DNA of 64,000 nucleotides, taken from the NCBI GenBank assembly GCA_003151975.1, contig PLZD01000025.1:27032-91031 (forward strand), in the 5' to 3' direction. The stretch's first letter is position 1; every line of letters starts with the position of its first letter. The notes under the pieces were generated by a model, which saw only the letters and a list, made by a program, of their open reading frames with translations, had not been told where the DNA came from and did not search any database. The stretch comes from Elusimicrobiota bacterium. GTDB taxonomy: Bacteria; Elusimicrobiota; Elusimicrobia; UBA1565; UBA9628. A program made the position numbers and the translations under genes. Shown piece by piece: positions 7,966 to 17,090 of the stretch.

Positions 7966-9537
7966 TTCTTGCAGGGTGCGCTTGTAAACGCGCAGCAGGT
8001 CGGTCGGCCGGTGCTTGGCCGGCAGCATCTGGTCCAAGGTCTGCCACCAGAAGCCGCCGCAGAGCGAGCGCTCCATGGCGCACGAGGCGCCGGCGTAGAG
8101 AATGGCCAGGTCCTTGCGCGCTCCGTCGACGTCGTCGGGATGCAGCCACCAGTAGCCCTTGAGGTCGTTCTGCTCGACGTAGCCGAAGCTGCCCAGCATG
8201 AAGCGCTTCTCCGGGAATTGCTCGCGAAGGCGCGTGAAGATCGGCTCGAAGGCCGTGCCCACGGGATTGTCCTCGGGCCAGAAGCTGACCGCGACGACGT
8301 CGACGTTGCGCGCGAAGCCTTGCCCGGCGTACTTGGTCAGCCAGCCGAATAGCGAGTGCACCTCGTCGGGCGCGGTGCCGTCCCACCAATAGAGCGTCGC
8401 CACCGTCTCCAGCGAGGGCTCGATGTTCTTGACCTGGGCCGCGCCCGCGGAGAAAATCTTGAAGACGCGGTCGGGGCTCAGCGGCTCCTTGGTCCCGCCG
8501 AGCCAGTCGCCATTGATCTCCGAGCCGACTTCCCAAGTCTTGATCTGATCGCTGTAGTGCAGGACCAGGTTGCGCGTGCGCTCGGAGTAGATGGTCGGCG
8601 TCAGCTTGGAGGGCCACTGGTTCGTGTCGAGGATGGTGCCCATGATCTTGAAGCCGTTGGCGCGCAGTTCCTTGACCACGGCGTCGTACTCGTTGAAGGA
8701 GCGCTGGTTGTCGTAAGTGAAATCCGCGGGATTCGGGCGGAAGACCAGGCGGACCCAGTTGAAGCCGGCCTTGGAGAGCTTCGAGATGACGTCCTGGTAG
8801 TCGTCCATGCGCTCGACGATGCTCGCGTCCAAGGTCACGCCGAAGCGCTGGTTCTTTGAAAATTTCTCGTTGCGCGCCATTTGGACGCCGTGCTCGAAGA
8901 GCATCTTCTCCCAGCCGAGCGCGGTGTTGTAGAGCGCCTTCTCGAACGTCTCGGCGCGCTTGGGGGCTTCCTTGTATGACTCCGCCTTCGCGATCCCGTC
9001 CTTGGCCTTGTCGAAGAATTTGACCGCCTTCGAGCCGGGCTCGTAGTGCGGATCCATGTCTTTGGTGTGCCTGACCCAGGCGTCCTTGAACAAACGGTAC
9101 TGCGTTTTGGCGATCTCCTCGTTGAGGTAGACGACGTCGCCGTCGGCGAAGCCCTGCCCGTCGTGGTCGGCCCACACCGTCGAGACGCCGTCGTCCTCGA
9201 TGGGCCAAGGCAGGCTCAGCCGCACGCGGCCGAGGCGGTCCCATTTCATGAGGATCAGCGGCCCCTGCTGGGACAGCGTGACTTTCTGGAACGCGAGCCC
9301 ATCGGGCGAGGTCGCGACGATGCCCGACGCGTTGGGATCGGGCGGGTCCTTGCGATCCGCTCGGCCGATGTAGGCGAGAAACTTGTTGAGATCGAGCGGA
9401 TGGCCTTTGCGGTCGTAGGCCATCACCTTGATGGTTCCCGACTCGCCTTGTGAAGCGTATCGCGTGCGGGGAGCGGCGGAAGCGGCGGAGACGAGAAAGA
9501 CCGCGCCCAGCACCAGAGCCGACTGTCGCCGTGCCAT
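7954..9537 (-). CDS. Secreted glycoside-hydrolase-like TIM-barrel protein
   Basis: The 527-residue protein has a signal peptide (VFLVSAASAAP). An N-terminal region of about 150 residues may be a beta domain. A clan-A-like (beta/alpha)8 barrel follows: FNWVRLVFRPNP, IMGTILDTNQWP, a candidate acid/base Glu in WEVGSEING, VDVVAVSFWPED near strand 6 and CGGFWWQTLDQ near the end. The nucleophile Glu expected on strand 7 is not obvious in RFMLGSFGYVEQND; the E of VEQ is a candidate. The substrate cannot be deduced. I chose the ATG at 9537 because the signal peptide begins there; the frame stays open further upstream. Confidence 0.75.
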   Translation of the reverse strand: MARRQSALVLGAVFLVSAASAAPRTRYASQGESGTIKVMAYDRKGHPLDLNKFLAYIGRADRKDPPDPNASGIVATSPDGLAFQKVTLSQQGPLILMKWDRLGRVRLSLPWPIEDDGVSTVWADHDGQGFADGDVVYLNEEIAKTQYRLFKDAWVRHTKDMDPHYEPGSKAVKFFDKAKDGIAKAESYKEAPKRAETFEKALYNTALGWEKMLFEHGVQMARNEKFSKNQRFGVTLDASIVERMDDYQDVISKLSKAGFNWVRLVFRPNPADFTYDNQRSFNEYDAVVKELRANGFKIMGTILDTNQWPSKLTPTIYSERTRNLVLHYSDQIKTWEVGSEINGDWLGGTKEPLSPDRVFKIFSAGAAQVKNIEPSLETVATLYWWDGTAPDEVHSLFGWLTKYAGQGFARNVDVVAVSFWPEDNPVGTAFEPIFTRLREQFPEKRFMLGSFGYVEQNDLKGYWWLHPDDVDGARKDLAILYAGASCAMERSLCGGFWWQTLDQMLPAKHRPTDLLRVYKRTLQELGR

Positions 9538-9578
9538 CGGCGCTAACTTAGCAAATTTTCGTTTCGAAAATGTATAGC

Positions 9579-10214
9579 TCAGAAGCGGCCTTGATAGCGC
9601 GAGCGGCGCCAGAGGTTCTTGAGCTCGAGCCAATGCGACGAGCCGAAGAACAGAAAATAGTTCGCCAAGCCCGCCAGCAGCGCGATCCGGTCGCCCGCCG
9701 AGCCGAAGATCATGTCCCAGAGGATGATGAACCAGAAGGCGCCGGCGAGCCACTTCATCTTCGCCGGCAGGAAGAAAAAGAAAAGGACTTCGAATTCCGG
9801 ATTAAGCCGCGCGAACGCGAGGAAGAGGCTCATGTGGAACGGCGTGGCGGGCAGGGTGTAGCCAGTGGCCAGCGATGCCGCGCTGGTGGCAAGCGTGCCG
9901 ATCAAGCAAAAGAAAGTGAACTGGAAGTCGCCCCAGTACGCCTCGAGGCGCACGAGGTAGGCGTAGATCATCAGCACCCAAATGAAAAGTCCCAGTGGGC
10001 CGTAGTCGGGGGGGATCAGTATGAAGGTAAAGCAGCGCCAGACTTGTCCGTGGAGGATGAGTTCGGGAACGAGCCGCAGCTGATCCGGCATCTCGGGCTT
10101 GAACTGCGTCAGCAGTCCCACGATCGCGTGCATGCCCGCGATGAAAGCGGCCAAGCCCGGGATCGCGATGAAGCTCAGATGGCGCTCGAACTTGCGCGGC
10201 CAGCGGTCGTCCAT
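9579..10214 (-). CDS. Rhomboid/Derlin-like membrane protein lacking the protease dyad
   Basis: The 211-residue product has about six hydrophobic segments. Near residue 55 it has GQVWRCFTFILIPPD, matching the WR motif of rhomboid-superfamily proteins. No GxSG serine motif is visible on the later helices, and the expected position reads TPFHMSLFLAFA. It is therefore more like the inactive Derlin/rhomboid group that handles membrane proteins without cutting them. The start at 10214 was chosen over an upstream one that would overlap the divergent murB start. Confidence 0.72.
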   Translation of the reverse strand: MDDRWPRKFERHLSFIAIPGLAAFIAGMHAIVGLLTQFKPEMPDQLRLVPELILHGQVWRCFTFILIPPDYGPLGLFIWVLMIYAYLVRLEAYWGDFQFTFFCLIGTLATSAASLATGYTLPATPFHMSLFLAFARLNPEFEVLFFFFLPAKMKWLAGAFWFIILWDMIFGSAGDRIALLAGLANYFLFFGSSHWLELKNLWRRSRYQGRF

Positions 10215-10299
10215 GGCGGGGATCATACCAAAGATTGGTCTCGCGGCGAAAAGAGGAGGAATGGCGGGAGGCGCTTCGGGAAAAAAGATATAGTTATGC

Positions 10300-11202
10300 A
10301 TGAGCGACTGGCGCAAGACTATTCAGCACGCTCTGCCTGACGCGAAAATTTCCGAGCCGCTCGCGAAGTACACGACCTTCCGCATCGGCGGGCCCGCCGA
10401 TTTGTTCGTCGACCTCGAGAACAATCAGCAGCTCGTGATGCTCATGCGCATGGCCAAGGAGGCCAAGCAGCCCGTCATGTTCATCGGCTGGGGCTCGAAC
10501 ATGCTCGTGCGCGACGGCGGCGTGCGCGGCATCGTCGCGCGCCTGCGCGGCGATTTCGAGAAGATCGAGTTTCCGGGCGGGAACAGAGTCAGCGCCGGCG
10601 CCGCGGTGCGCGTGCCCCAGCTCGTGACGGCCTGCGCGGCGCAGGGACTCTGCGGCGACGAGTCGCTCGTGGGCGTGCCGGGCACGGTCGGCGGCGCGCT
10701 CGTGATGAACGCGGGCACGCGCGAAGGCGAGATCGGGCCGCTGGTCGTCGAGGTCGAGACCTTCGATCCGCGGACGCTGGCGGCGGCGACTTTGCACGCG
10801 AAGGACCTGCACTTCGAATATCGCAAGAGCAATCTCGAGGGCCGCATCGTGCTGGGCTGCGTGCTTCAATTGAAGCCAGGGGACAAAGTTGATATAATGA
10901 AGCGCGTACAAGATTTTCAGCAGAAGCGTCTTCGCACTCAACCGATCCATACCTATAACGTGGGCTCGACTTTCAAAAACCCTCAGGGGAAATTCGTAGC
11001 CAAGCTCATCGAAGAGGCCGGACTCAAAGGCATGACCGTAGGAGGCGCTCGAATTTCACCGATGCACGCCAATTTTATCGAGAACTTCGCCGACGCCAAG
11101 GCCGCCGATGTCCTCGCGCTCGTCGGAAAAATTCAAGCCCAGATCAAAAAATCGCTCGGGCTCGACCTCGAGCTCGAGATGAAGGTGGTCGGTGAACCAT
11201 AA
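10300..11202 (+). CDS. murB: UDP-N-acetylmuramate dehydrogenase
   Basis: The 300-residue protein makes UDP-MurNAc from UDP-GlcNAc-enolpyruvate with NADPH and FAD. FAD-domain motifs are visible: TTFRIGGPADLF, GWGSNMLVRDGG and GTVGGALVMNAGTREGEIG. The C-terminal domain has the catalytic-serine motif GSTFKNP, then EEAGLKG and the final HANFIEN. Length and architecture fit type II MurB. It starts a run of cell-wall and division genes and overlaps ftsQ by 11 bp. Confidence 0.97.
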   Translation: MSDWRKTIQHALPDAKISEPLAKYTTFRIGGPADLFVDLENNQQLVMLMRMAKEAKQPVMFIGWGSNMLVRDGGVRGIVARLRGDFEKIEFPGGNRVSAGAAVRVPQLVTACAAQGLCGDESLVGVPGTVGGALVMNAGTREGEIGPLVVEVETFDPRTLAAATLHAKDLHFEYRKSNLEGRIVLGCVLQLKPGDKVDIMKRVQDFQQKRLRTQPIHTYNVGSTFKNPQGKFVAKLIEEAGLKGMTVGGARISPMHANFIENFADAKAADVLALVGKIQAQIKKSLGLDLELEMKVVGEP

Positions 11203-11989
11203 GCCGCGCCCCCGGCGCCATCGCGTGGCCGTGCGCCCGAAAGTGCGCAGCCAGCGCTTGCGTGAGCTCGGCGCCGCCGGAGCCCTGGCCTGCCTCGGCG
11301 GCTTGGCCCTGCTGACGATCCTCCAATTCAAGCGCGAAGGCGCGGATTTGGCCGCGCTCAAGGCCAAGATTCTGCCGCCTCCGCGCGCCATCGAGGTCGT
11401 GGGCGCTCCCGCGGGGCTTCAAGAGCGGCTGCTCTCTTTCGTGGAGTCGCGCGGCGCGCAGGCCGCCAGCCCCGCCGAGATCCTGTCAACATTCCCGTGC
11501 CTCAAGAACGCCGGCGTGAGCCGCAGCTACTTGCGCGGCAAGCTGACCTATTCGGTGGAGCCGCGCAAGCCGGTCGGAACCGCGCTGCTGCGCGGACGAG
11601 CTGCGGGTTTCTTGAGCGATGACGGAGTGATCTTCTCGGCGCCCGATGAATTATTCGAGATCTCCGGCCCCGCGCTTGCGCTCGACGGCGCGAGCGAGAA
11701 GGACCTCAAGGCGCTCGCGGTCTTTCTCCCGCAAGCGGCCAAGGCCGGAGCGCTTCCCGCGGCGCTCTTGAAGATGCGCTTCGTTTCCGCTCAGGACGGC
11801 TGGCAGGCCGAGCTCGCCGACGGGACTTCGCTGCAGTGGGGAGATCTGCGCTTCACGCGCCAGAAGTTCGACCGCCTGCGCGAGATCCTCGCCGACGCCC
11901 ACGCGCAGTTCGGCGGCGCCGCCGGCGCCGACATGAGATATTTCGAGGACGGACGCGTTCTGCTCAAGCCCATGAGGCCCCTAAGATGA
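11192..11989 (+). CDS. ftsQ: FtsQ-like division protein
   Basis: The GTG-started product is 265 residues: a basic cytoplasmic tail, one membrane segment (about residues 28-48) and a periplasmic part. A POTRA-like region at about 63-115 leads into the FtsQ/DivIB domain (YSVEPRKPVGTALL, AGFLSDDGVIFSA). The sequence is poorly conserved, as usual for FtsQ; its place between murB and ftsA supports the call. FtsQ bridges early and late divisome proteins with FtsB/FtsL. It overlaps murB by 11 bp and ftsA by 4 bp (ATGA). Confidence 0.85.
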   Translation: MNHKPRPRRHRVAVRPKVRSQRLRELGAAGALACLGGLALLTILQFKREGADLAALKAKILPPPRAIEVVGAPAGLQERLLSFVESRGAQAASPAEILSTFPCLKNAGVSRSYLRGKLTYSVEPRKPVGTALLRGRAAGFLSDDGVIFSAPDELFEISGPALALDGASEKDLKALAVFLPQAAKAGALPAALLKMRFVSAQDGWQAELADGTSLQWGDLRFTRQKFDRLREILADAHAQFGGAAGADMRYFEDGRVLLKPMRPLR

Positions 11990-13233
11990 GAATGGCAAAG
12001 CCGGAGATCGTCGCCGGGCTCGACATGGGCAGCGGGCGCGTGACCTGTCTCATCGGAACTCCGGAAAACGACAGCCAGCGCGTCAAGGTGCTCGGCGGAT
12101 CCTCCGTCGTCTGCCGCGGGATCAAGGGCGGCGTCGTCATCAACATCCAAGAGACCGCGCGCGCGGTGACGCGCGCCGTCGAAGAGGCCGAGGCGGCCGC
12201 AGGCGTGACGGTCACGGGACTATATCTTGGCGTGCGCGGCACGCACTTGCAGTCCTTCAACAACCGCGGCGCCTTCAACATCGCGCGCACCGACAAGGAG
12301 ATCACGCCCGACGACGTCTCCGCCGTCGTCGGCAACGCGAAGGCGATCCCGCTCTCGACCGACCGCGAGATCCTGCACGTGGTGCCGCAAGGCTTCAGCC
12401 TCGACCGGCAGAAAGGCGTGCCCCACCCGGTGGGCATGGAAGGCTCGCTTTTGGAAGTCGAAGTGCACATCGTCACGGCGTCCACGGCGCACCTCAACAA
12501 TCTCGTAAAGACCGTCGCCCAGGCCGGCTTCGAGGTCATCGAGCCCGTCTACGGCCTGCTCGCCGCCGGCGAGATGCTCGTCACGCCCGAGGAAAAGGAC
12601 CTCGGCTCCTTGCTGATCGATTTCGGCGGGCAATCCGTGTCGCTCGGCGTCTACTCCGAGGGCAGCATCCGCTACTCGAAGGAGCTCGCCATCGGCTCCG
12701 ATTTCATCACGCGCGACTTGGCCGTCGGCCTGCGCACGTCGCTTGCCACCGCCGAGCGCATCAAGATGGAGCACGGCATCGCGCATCCCTCGCTCTTGAA
12801 CGGCGACGCCGAGATCGAATTCCACGGCGTGGACGGACGGACTCCTTCGCGCGTGAAGACGTCCACGATGATGGGCATCATCCTGCCGCGCGTCGAGGAG
12901 ATCTTTTCCGTGATCGCCGAAGAGCTGCAAAGCTCGTCCTACGCCGATCTCGTCGTGCCGGGCGGCGCGGTGCTGACCGGAGGCGGCTCGCTGATGCGCG
13001 GGACTCTCGCCGCCGCCGAGCAGATTTTGGGGATGCCCGTGCGCCTCGGCATGGCGCATCCGGATCTTTTTACGGCCGACGAACCGTGGCTCAACCCGAC
13101 CTACGCCACCGCGCTGGGGCTTCTGCATTTCTCGCGGCAAGCCCGCTGGGGCGGGGTCGCCAGCCGCCTGGCGCTGCGCAAGAAGCCCATGTGGATGCGC
13201 CGGATCACGCAGGTCTTCGAGGATTTGTTCTAG
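11986..13233 (+). CDS. ftsA: Cell division protein FtsA
   Basis: The 415-residue actin-like ATPase anchors FtsZ to the membrane. The phosphate-1 motif VAGLDMGSGRVTCLIG, the SHS2 (1C) region at about 85-165, phosphate-2 LLIDFGGQSVSLGVY and the adenosine motif VVPGGAVLTGGGSLMRG are present. The C-terminus is a basic amphipathic stretch (KKPMWMRRITQVFEDLF), the membrane-targeting helix. The ATG at 11986 overlaps the ftsQ stop; a second ATG lies two codons later. A longer upstream frame is a shadow of ftsQ. ftsZ starts on the next base after the stop. Confidence 0.97.
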   Translation: MRMAKPEIVAGLDMGSGRVTCLIGTPENDSQRVKVLGGSSVVCRGIKGGVVINIQETARAVTRAVEEAEAAAGVTVTGLYLGVRGTHLQSFNNRGAFNIARTDKEITPDDVSAVVGNAKAIPLSTDREILHVVPQGFSLDRQKGVPHPVGMEGSLLEVEVHIVTASTAHLNNLVKTVAQAGFEVIEPVYGLLAAGEMLVTPEEKDLGSLLIDFGGQSVSLGVYSEGSIRYSKELAIGSDFITRDLAVGLRTSLATAERIKMEHGIAHPSLLNGDAEIEFHGVDGRTPSRVKTSTMMGIILPRVEEIFSVIAEELQSSSYADLVVPGGAVLTGGGSLMRGTLAAAEQILGMPVRLGMAHPDLFTADEPWLNPTYATALGLLHFSRQARWGGVASRLALRKKPMWMRRITQVFEDLF

Positions 13234-14367
13234 ATGAGAATTCAAGTCGCAGAAGACTTGCATGAGACGCGCGCGGTCATCAAGGTCGTCGGCATCGGCG
13301 GAGCCGGCGGCAACGCCATCAACCGCATGGCCGAGGCCGGCCTTCAAGGCGTCGAGCTGATCGCGGCCAATTCCGACGCGCAGGACCTGCGCCGCAGCCA
13401 GGCCGCGGTGCGCATCCAGGTCGGCGAGCGCCTGACCAAGGGGCTCGGGGTCGGCGGCGATCCGTCCAAAGGCCGCTTGGCCATGCTCGAGAGCGAGGAC
13501 CAAATCCGCGAGATTCTCGACGGTGCGGACCTCGTTTTTATAACGGCAGGCATGGGCGGCGGAACCGGCACCGGAGGCGCGCCTGTCGTCGCGGGCATCG
13601 CCAAGGACATCGGGGCTCTCACCATCGGCGTCGTCACGAGGCCGTTTGATTTCGAGAAGATGGGCCGGGCCAATCTTGCCGAGCAGGGCATCCACGACAT
13701 GCGCCAAAACGTCGACACGCTGCTCGTCATCCCGAACCAGCGCCTGCTCGACGTCGTCGACACCGACGCGACGGCCGACACGGCCTTCCGCATGGCCGAC
13801 GACGTCCTGCGCAAATCGATCCAGTCCATCTCCGACGTCATCACGCGCGCCGGCCAGATCAACATGGACATGAACGATATCAAGGCCATCATGAAGGATG
13901 CGGGCGAGGCGCTCATCGGCATGGGCGAGGCGACCGGCACCGGGCGCGCGATCAAGGCCGCCAAGGCCGCGGTCCATTCTCCCTTGCTCGAGAATGTCGT
14001 TATGGATGGGGCAAAAGGCCTGATCGTCAACATCACGGGCCGCAAGAACACTTTGAAGCTCTCCGAGATCGAGGAGGCCATGGCGCTGATCACGGGCGCG
14101 GCTTCCCCCGACGCCAAGACGAAGTTCGGCGCCGTCTACGACGACAGCTTGGGCGATTCGATCCGGATCACCGTGATCGCGACGGGCTTCCCGGCCAAGC
14201 GCGGCAACCGAGGCATGTTCCGTCCCGGGGCGCGAACCTCGCTCTCCGGCGGGCGCTCGCCTTTGACCGGGGCTTTCGACGACGCCCCCGATTCCGTCGC
14301 CGCGAGCAGCCCCGACGATTGGAGCAAGCCCGCTTTTATGCGCATTAAAATCCGGAAACTTAAGTAA
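13234..14367 (+). CDS. ftsZ: Cell division GTPase FtsZ
   Basis: The 377-residue tubulin homologue forms the division ring. VGIGGAGGNAINRM, the tubulin signature GGGTGTGGAPVVAGIAK and the T7-loop region NMDMNDIKAI are present. The variable linker is short (about residues 320-355). It ends in DDWSKPAFMRIKIRKLK, which matches the conserved FtsA-binding peptide except for a more basic tail. It directly abuts ftsA, fixing stoichiometry at the transcript level. Confidence 0.98.
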   Translation: MRIQVAEDLHETRAVIKVVGIGGAGGNAINRMAEAGLQGVELIAANSDAQDLRRSQAAVRIQVGERLTKGLGVGGDPSKGRLAMLESEDQIREILDGADLVFITAGMGGGTGTGGAPVVAGIAKDIGALTIGVVTRPFDFEKMGRANLAEQGIHDMRQNVDTLLVIPNQRLLDVVDTDATADTAFRMADDVLRKSIQSISDVITRAGQINMDMNDIKAIMKDAGEALIGMGEATGTGRAIKAAKAAVHSPLLENVVMDGAKGLIVNITGRKNTLKLSEIEEAMALITGAASPDAKTKFGAVYDDSLGDSIRITVIATGFPAKRGNRGMFRPGARTSLSGGRSPLTGAFDDAPDSVAASSPDDWSKPAFMRIKIRKLK

Positions 14368-14378
14368 AGGAATTCATC

Positions 14379-15458
14379 ATGGACCTCCAGGGACTGCTGC
14401 AGATGATGGTCAACAAGCGCGCCAGCGACCTGCACATCCGCTCGGGCGGTCCGGCCTATCTGCGCATCGACGGCGATCTCGTCGTCGCCGCCCCCGAAAT
14501 CCTGACCCAGCCCGACGTCGAGGCCATGATGGGGACCGTCATGAACTCGCGCGCCAAGAAGCTCTTCGAACAGAACGGCGAAGCCGACTTCTCGTTCCAG
14601 GCCGGCGAGGTCGCGCGCTTCCGCGTCAACGCGTTCAAGCAGCGCCAGAAGCTTTGTCTTGCGATCCGCTTCATCTCGATGCAAATTCCGACGCTCTCCG
14701 ACCTGCGCCTGCCGGTGGCGACCATGCGCAAGATCGCCGACAACGGCCGCGGCCTCGTGCTGGTCACGGGCATCACGGGCTCGGGTAAATCATCGACGCT
14801 CTCGGCCATGGTCGATTACATCAACGATACCCGCCAGGAGCACATCCTGACGATCGAGGACCCCATCGAGTTCGTGCACAAGGACAAGAAGGCCATCGTC
14901 AGCCAGCGCGAGATCGGCGAGGATTGCCCGAGCTACACCGACGGCCTCAAGATGGCGATGCGCCAAGACCCCGACGTCATCCTCGTCGGCGAAATGCGCG
15001 ATCTGGAGACGACCTCCGCCGCGCTGACCGCCGCGCAGACCGGTCACTTGGTCTTCGGCACCCTGCACACGATCGACGCGGTCCAGACCATCTCGCGCGT
15101 CATCGACCTCTACCCGCCGCACCAGCAGGCGCTCATCCGCATCCAGCTCGCCGAAAGCTTGAAGGCCATCGTCAGCCAGCGCCTGCTGCCCTGCACCAAG
15201 GGCGGCCGCGTGCCCGCCGTCGAAATCCTGATCGTCACGGCCCACGTGCGCAAGTGCATCGAGGACAACAAGTCCAACGAAATCGTCGCGGCGTGCGCTA
15301 AGGGCCAGTTCTACGGCATGCAGACGTTCAATCAATCTCTCGTCAAGCTGTTCAAGGACGGCCTCGTGACCGAGGCCGACGTCATGGAAGCGGCGTCATC
15401 ACCGGACGACGTGAAGCTCGCATTGCGCGGCATCGAGCAGGAAATCAAACCCAATTAA
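14379..15458 (+). CDS. pilT: Type IV pilus retraction ATPase PilT
   Basis: The 359-residue secretion-superfamily ATPase carries LQMMVNKRASDLHIRSG at the N-terminus, Walker A in GITGSGKSST, the Asp box IEDPIEF, Walker B in DVILVGEMRD and the His box TGHLVFGTLHT. Length and motifs fit PilT rather than PilB, which is longer. It drives pilus retraction and twitching. No pilin genes are nearby. The usual PilT C-terminal AIRNLIRE-like motif is not obvious. Confidence 0.93.
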   Translation: MDLQGLLQMMVNKRASDLHIRSGGPAYLRIDGDLVVAAPEILTQPDVEAMMGTVMNSRAKKLFEQNGEADFSFQAGEVARFRVNAFKQRQKLCLAIRFISMQIPTLSDLRLPVATMRKIADNGRGLVLVTGITGSGKSSTLSAMVDYINDTRQEHILTIEDPIEFVHKDKKAIVSQREIGEDCPSYTDGLKMAMRQDPDVILVGEMRDLETTSAALTAAQTGHLVFGTLHTIDAVQTISRVIDLYPPHQQALIRIQLAESLKAIVSQRLLPCTKGGRVPAVEILIVTAHVRKCIEDNKSNEIVAACAKGQFYGMQTFNQSLVKLFKDGLVTEADVMEAASSPDDVKLALRGIEQEIKPN

Positions 15459-15490
15459 CGACGCTACAGGGTCGCTAGGAGAGTAAGCTT

Positions 15491-16249
15491 ATGTTTGCAG
15501 AAGGCTACATCGGCATCGCAGGAATCATCGGCGTCGGCAAGTCCACGCTCACCGTGGACCTCGCCCGCGCGCTCAATTTCGAGCCCATCCTCGAGGAAGT
15601 CGACGGCAATCCGTATCTCGAGAGCTTCTACAAGGACATGAAGGGCTTCGGGACGATGATGCAGGTCTGGCTGCTCAACCACCGCTTCCGCCAGCACCGC
15701 GAGTTCGTCACGCGCATCTCGCTGGGCAAGATTCGCGGCGTCGTGCAGGACCGCACGATCTGGGAGGACACGATCTTCGCGCGCATGCTCAACGCGCATC
15801 CGGATAAAATCATTACCGATCTCGACTACAACACCTACCTCGATCTGTTCGACAACATGGTCCTTCGCGAGCTCGTATTCCCGCAGCTCTTGATCTACCT
15901 CGACATCAAGCCCGAGACGGCGGTCATGCGCATCAACTCCCGCGGCCGCGGCATGGAGCAGCAGATCCCGCTCGAGTACCTCTGCGCGCTGCGCGACAAC
16001 TACGAGCAGTTCATCGCCGAGATGGAGCAGGCCGGCGTGCGCGTGCTGCGCATCCCGTGGGAGACCTTCCAGCCCATCTCCGAGGTCGCGCGCCTCGTGC
16101 ACGAGTACAGCTTGAAGCCCTCGAGCTTCACCAAGTGGGTGCGCCCGCTGCGCCGCACGCCGAGCTCGAAGTCCGACGCCAAGAACGACGCCAAGGCCGA
16201 GGTCGCGACGGCCAAGGCCGCCGGCAAGCCCGTCGATGCCGCCGCCTAG
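15491..16249 (+). CDS. Deoxynucleoside kinase (dAK/dGK/dCK family)
   Basis: The 252-residue protein has the P-loop GIIGVGKST, the EEVDGNPYLESFY segment, the DR motif in VQDRTIWEDTIFARML and an Arg-rich lid (RINSRGRGMEQQIPLEYL). These define the deoxynucleoside kinases that salvage deoxyadenosine, deoxyguanosine or deoxycytidine; the exact base preference is not readable. About 40 C-terminal residues are Lys/Ala-rich and dispensable-looking. The RBS (AGGAGAG) sits nine bases before the ATG. It overlaps pgeF by 14 bp, another purine-salvage gene. Confidence 0.9.
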   Translation: MFAEGYIGIAGIIGVGKSTLTVDLARALNFEPILEEVDGNPYLESFYKDMKGFGTMMQVWLLNHRFRQHREFVTRISLGKIRGVVQDRTIWEDTIFARMLNAHPDKIITDLDYNTYLDLFDNMVLRELVFPQLLIYLDIKPETAVMRINSRGRGMEQQIPLEYLCALRDNYEQFIAEMEQAGVRVLRIPWETFQPISEVARLVHEYSLKPSSFTKWVRPLRRTPSSKSDAKNDAKAEVATAKAAGKPVDAAA

Positions 16250-16964
16250 CGGAAAGCCCGGACAAGCCAGCTTCCGCGATTTCCCCGGCACCGCCGGGTT
16301 CGCCGATCCCGCGGGCAAAGTGCGTCTCGGCGTCACCGCGCGGCGCGCGGGCAGCATGAAGGATCCATACCTGCGCGATGCGGCGCTCTCCAAGGCGGGC
16401 CTCTCGGGACGTCCCGCGTTTTACCTCAAGCAAATTCACGGCGCTGAAGTGATCCGCGTGACTGAGGCCGAGGTCCGCCAGCCATCGCCGGAAGCCGACG
16501 GTTGGATCACGAATCTCCACGGCCCCGTTCTCTGCGTCTTCACGGCCGATTGTCTTCCCATTTATATCTGGGACCGGGCCGGCCGGGCCGCCGGGGTCTT
16601 CCACGCGGGCTGGCGCGGCCTTGCGAAAGGCATGCCGCGCGCCGCCGTGAAGGCGTTCGACGCGCACTTCGGCCTCAAGCCGCAGGACCTCGCCGCGCAG
16701 GTCGGCCCGCACATCGGCAAGTGCTGCTACCGCGTCGGGCCCGAGACCGCCGAGCAGTTCCGGGCGGAAGTCCGCATCGAACGCGACGGCGGGACTTACC
16801 TCGATCTCGGCAAGGAAGCCGTTCTGCAGCTCATCGAGTCGGGTATTCGTCTGACGACCCCCGCGACCGAATGCACTTCGTGCCGCAACGAGGATTATTT
16901 TTCTTTCCGCCGCGAGAAATCCGACGGCCGCATGATGGCCTTCATCACGCTCGATCCGAAGTAA
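16236..16964 (+). CDS. pgeF: PgeF/YfiH-family multicopper-like purine nucleoside hydrolase/phosphorylase
   Basis: The 242-residue member of the laccase-domain family carries the conserved His/Cys metal-site motifs KQIHGAEV, FTADCLPI, FHAGWRGL and GPHIGKCCY. The family was once annotated as polyphenol oxidase. It is now linked to purine nucleoside cleavage and to correcting MurNAc-L-Ser errors in peptidoglycan. The overlap with the deoxynucleoside kinase favours nucleoside salvage, while the division and cell-wall genes upstream favour the other role. Confidence 0.92.
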   Translation: MPPPSGKPGQASFRDFPGTAGFADPAGKVRLGVTARRAGSMKDPYLRDAALSKAGLSGRPAFYLKQIHGAEVIRVTEAEVRQPSPEADGWITNLHGPVLCVFTADCLPIYIWDRAGRAAGVFHAGWRGLAKGMPRAAVKAFDAHFGLKPQDLAAQVGPHIGKCCYRVGPETAEQFRAEVRIERDGGTYLDLGKEAVLQLIESGIRLTTPATECTSCRNEDYFSFRREKSDGRMMAFITLDPK

Positions 16965-16981
16965 CGGTGCCGGGGTTGTAG

Positions 16982-17001
16982 AACTGTCCCCGGGGACAGT
17001 T
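16982..17001. repeat. 20 bp perfect palindrome (REP-like), downstream of pgeF
   Basis: AACTGTCCCC is followed directly by its exact complement GGGGACAGTT. A half-copy GGGGACAGTT recurs at 38183-38192, just upstream of plsY. As RNA it would form a strong hairpin between pgeF and hisC, without a T-tract, so it is a weak terminator candidate and a better candidate for a dispersed palindromic repeat. Confidence 0.6.
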
Positions 17002-17090
17002 GGCCTCGTCTCGGGGCTTCCCTGAACCTGTTGATCCGCGACAAGGTTGAAATCGCCTCAAAAGAGTTAAAATATTTCTCGGTAATAGAC

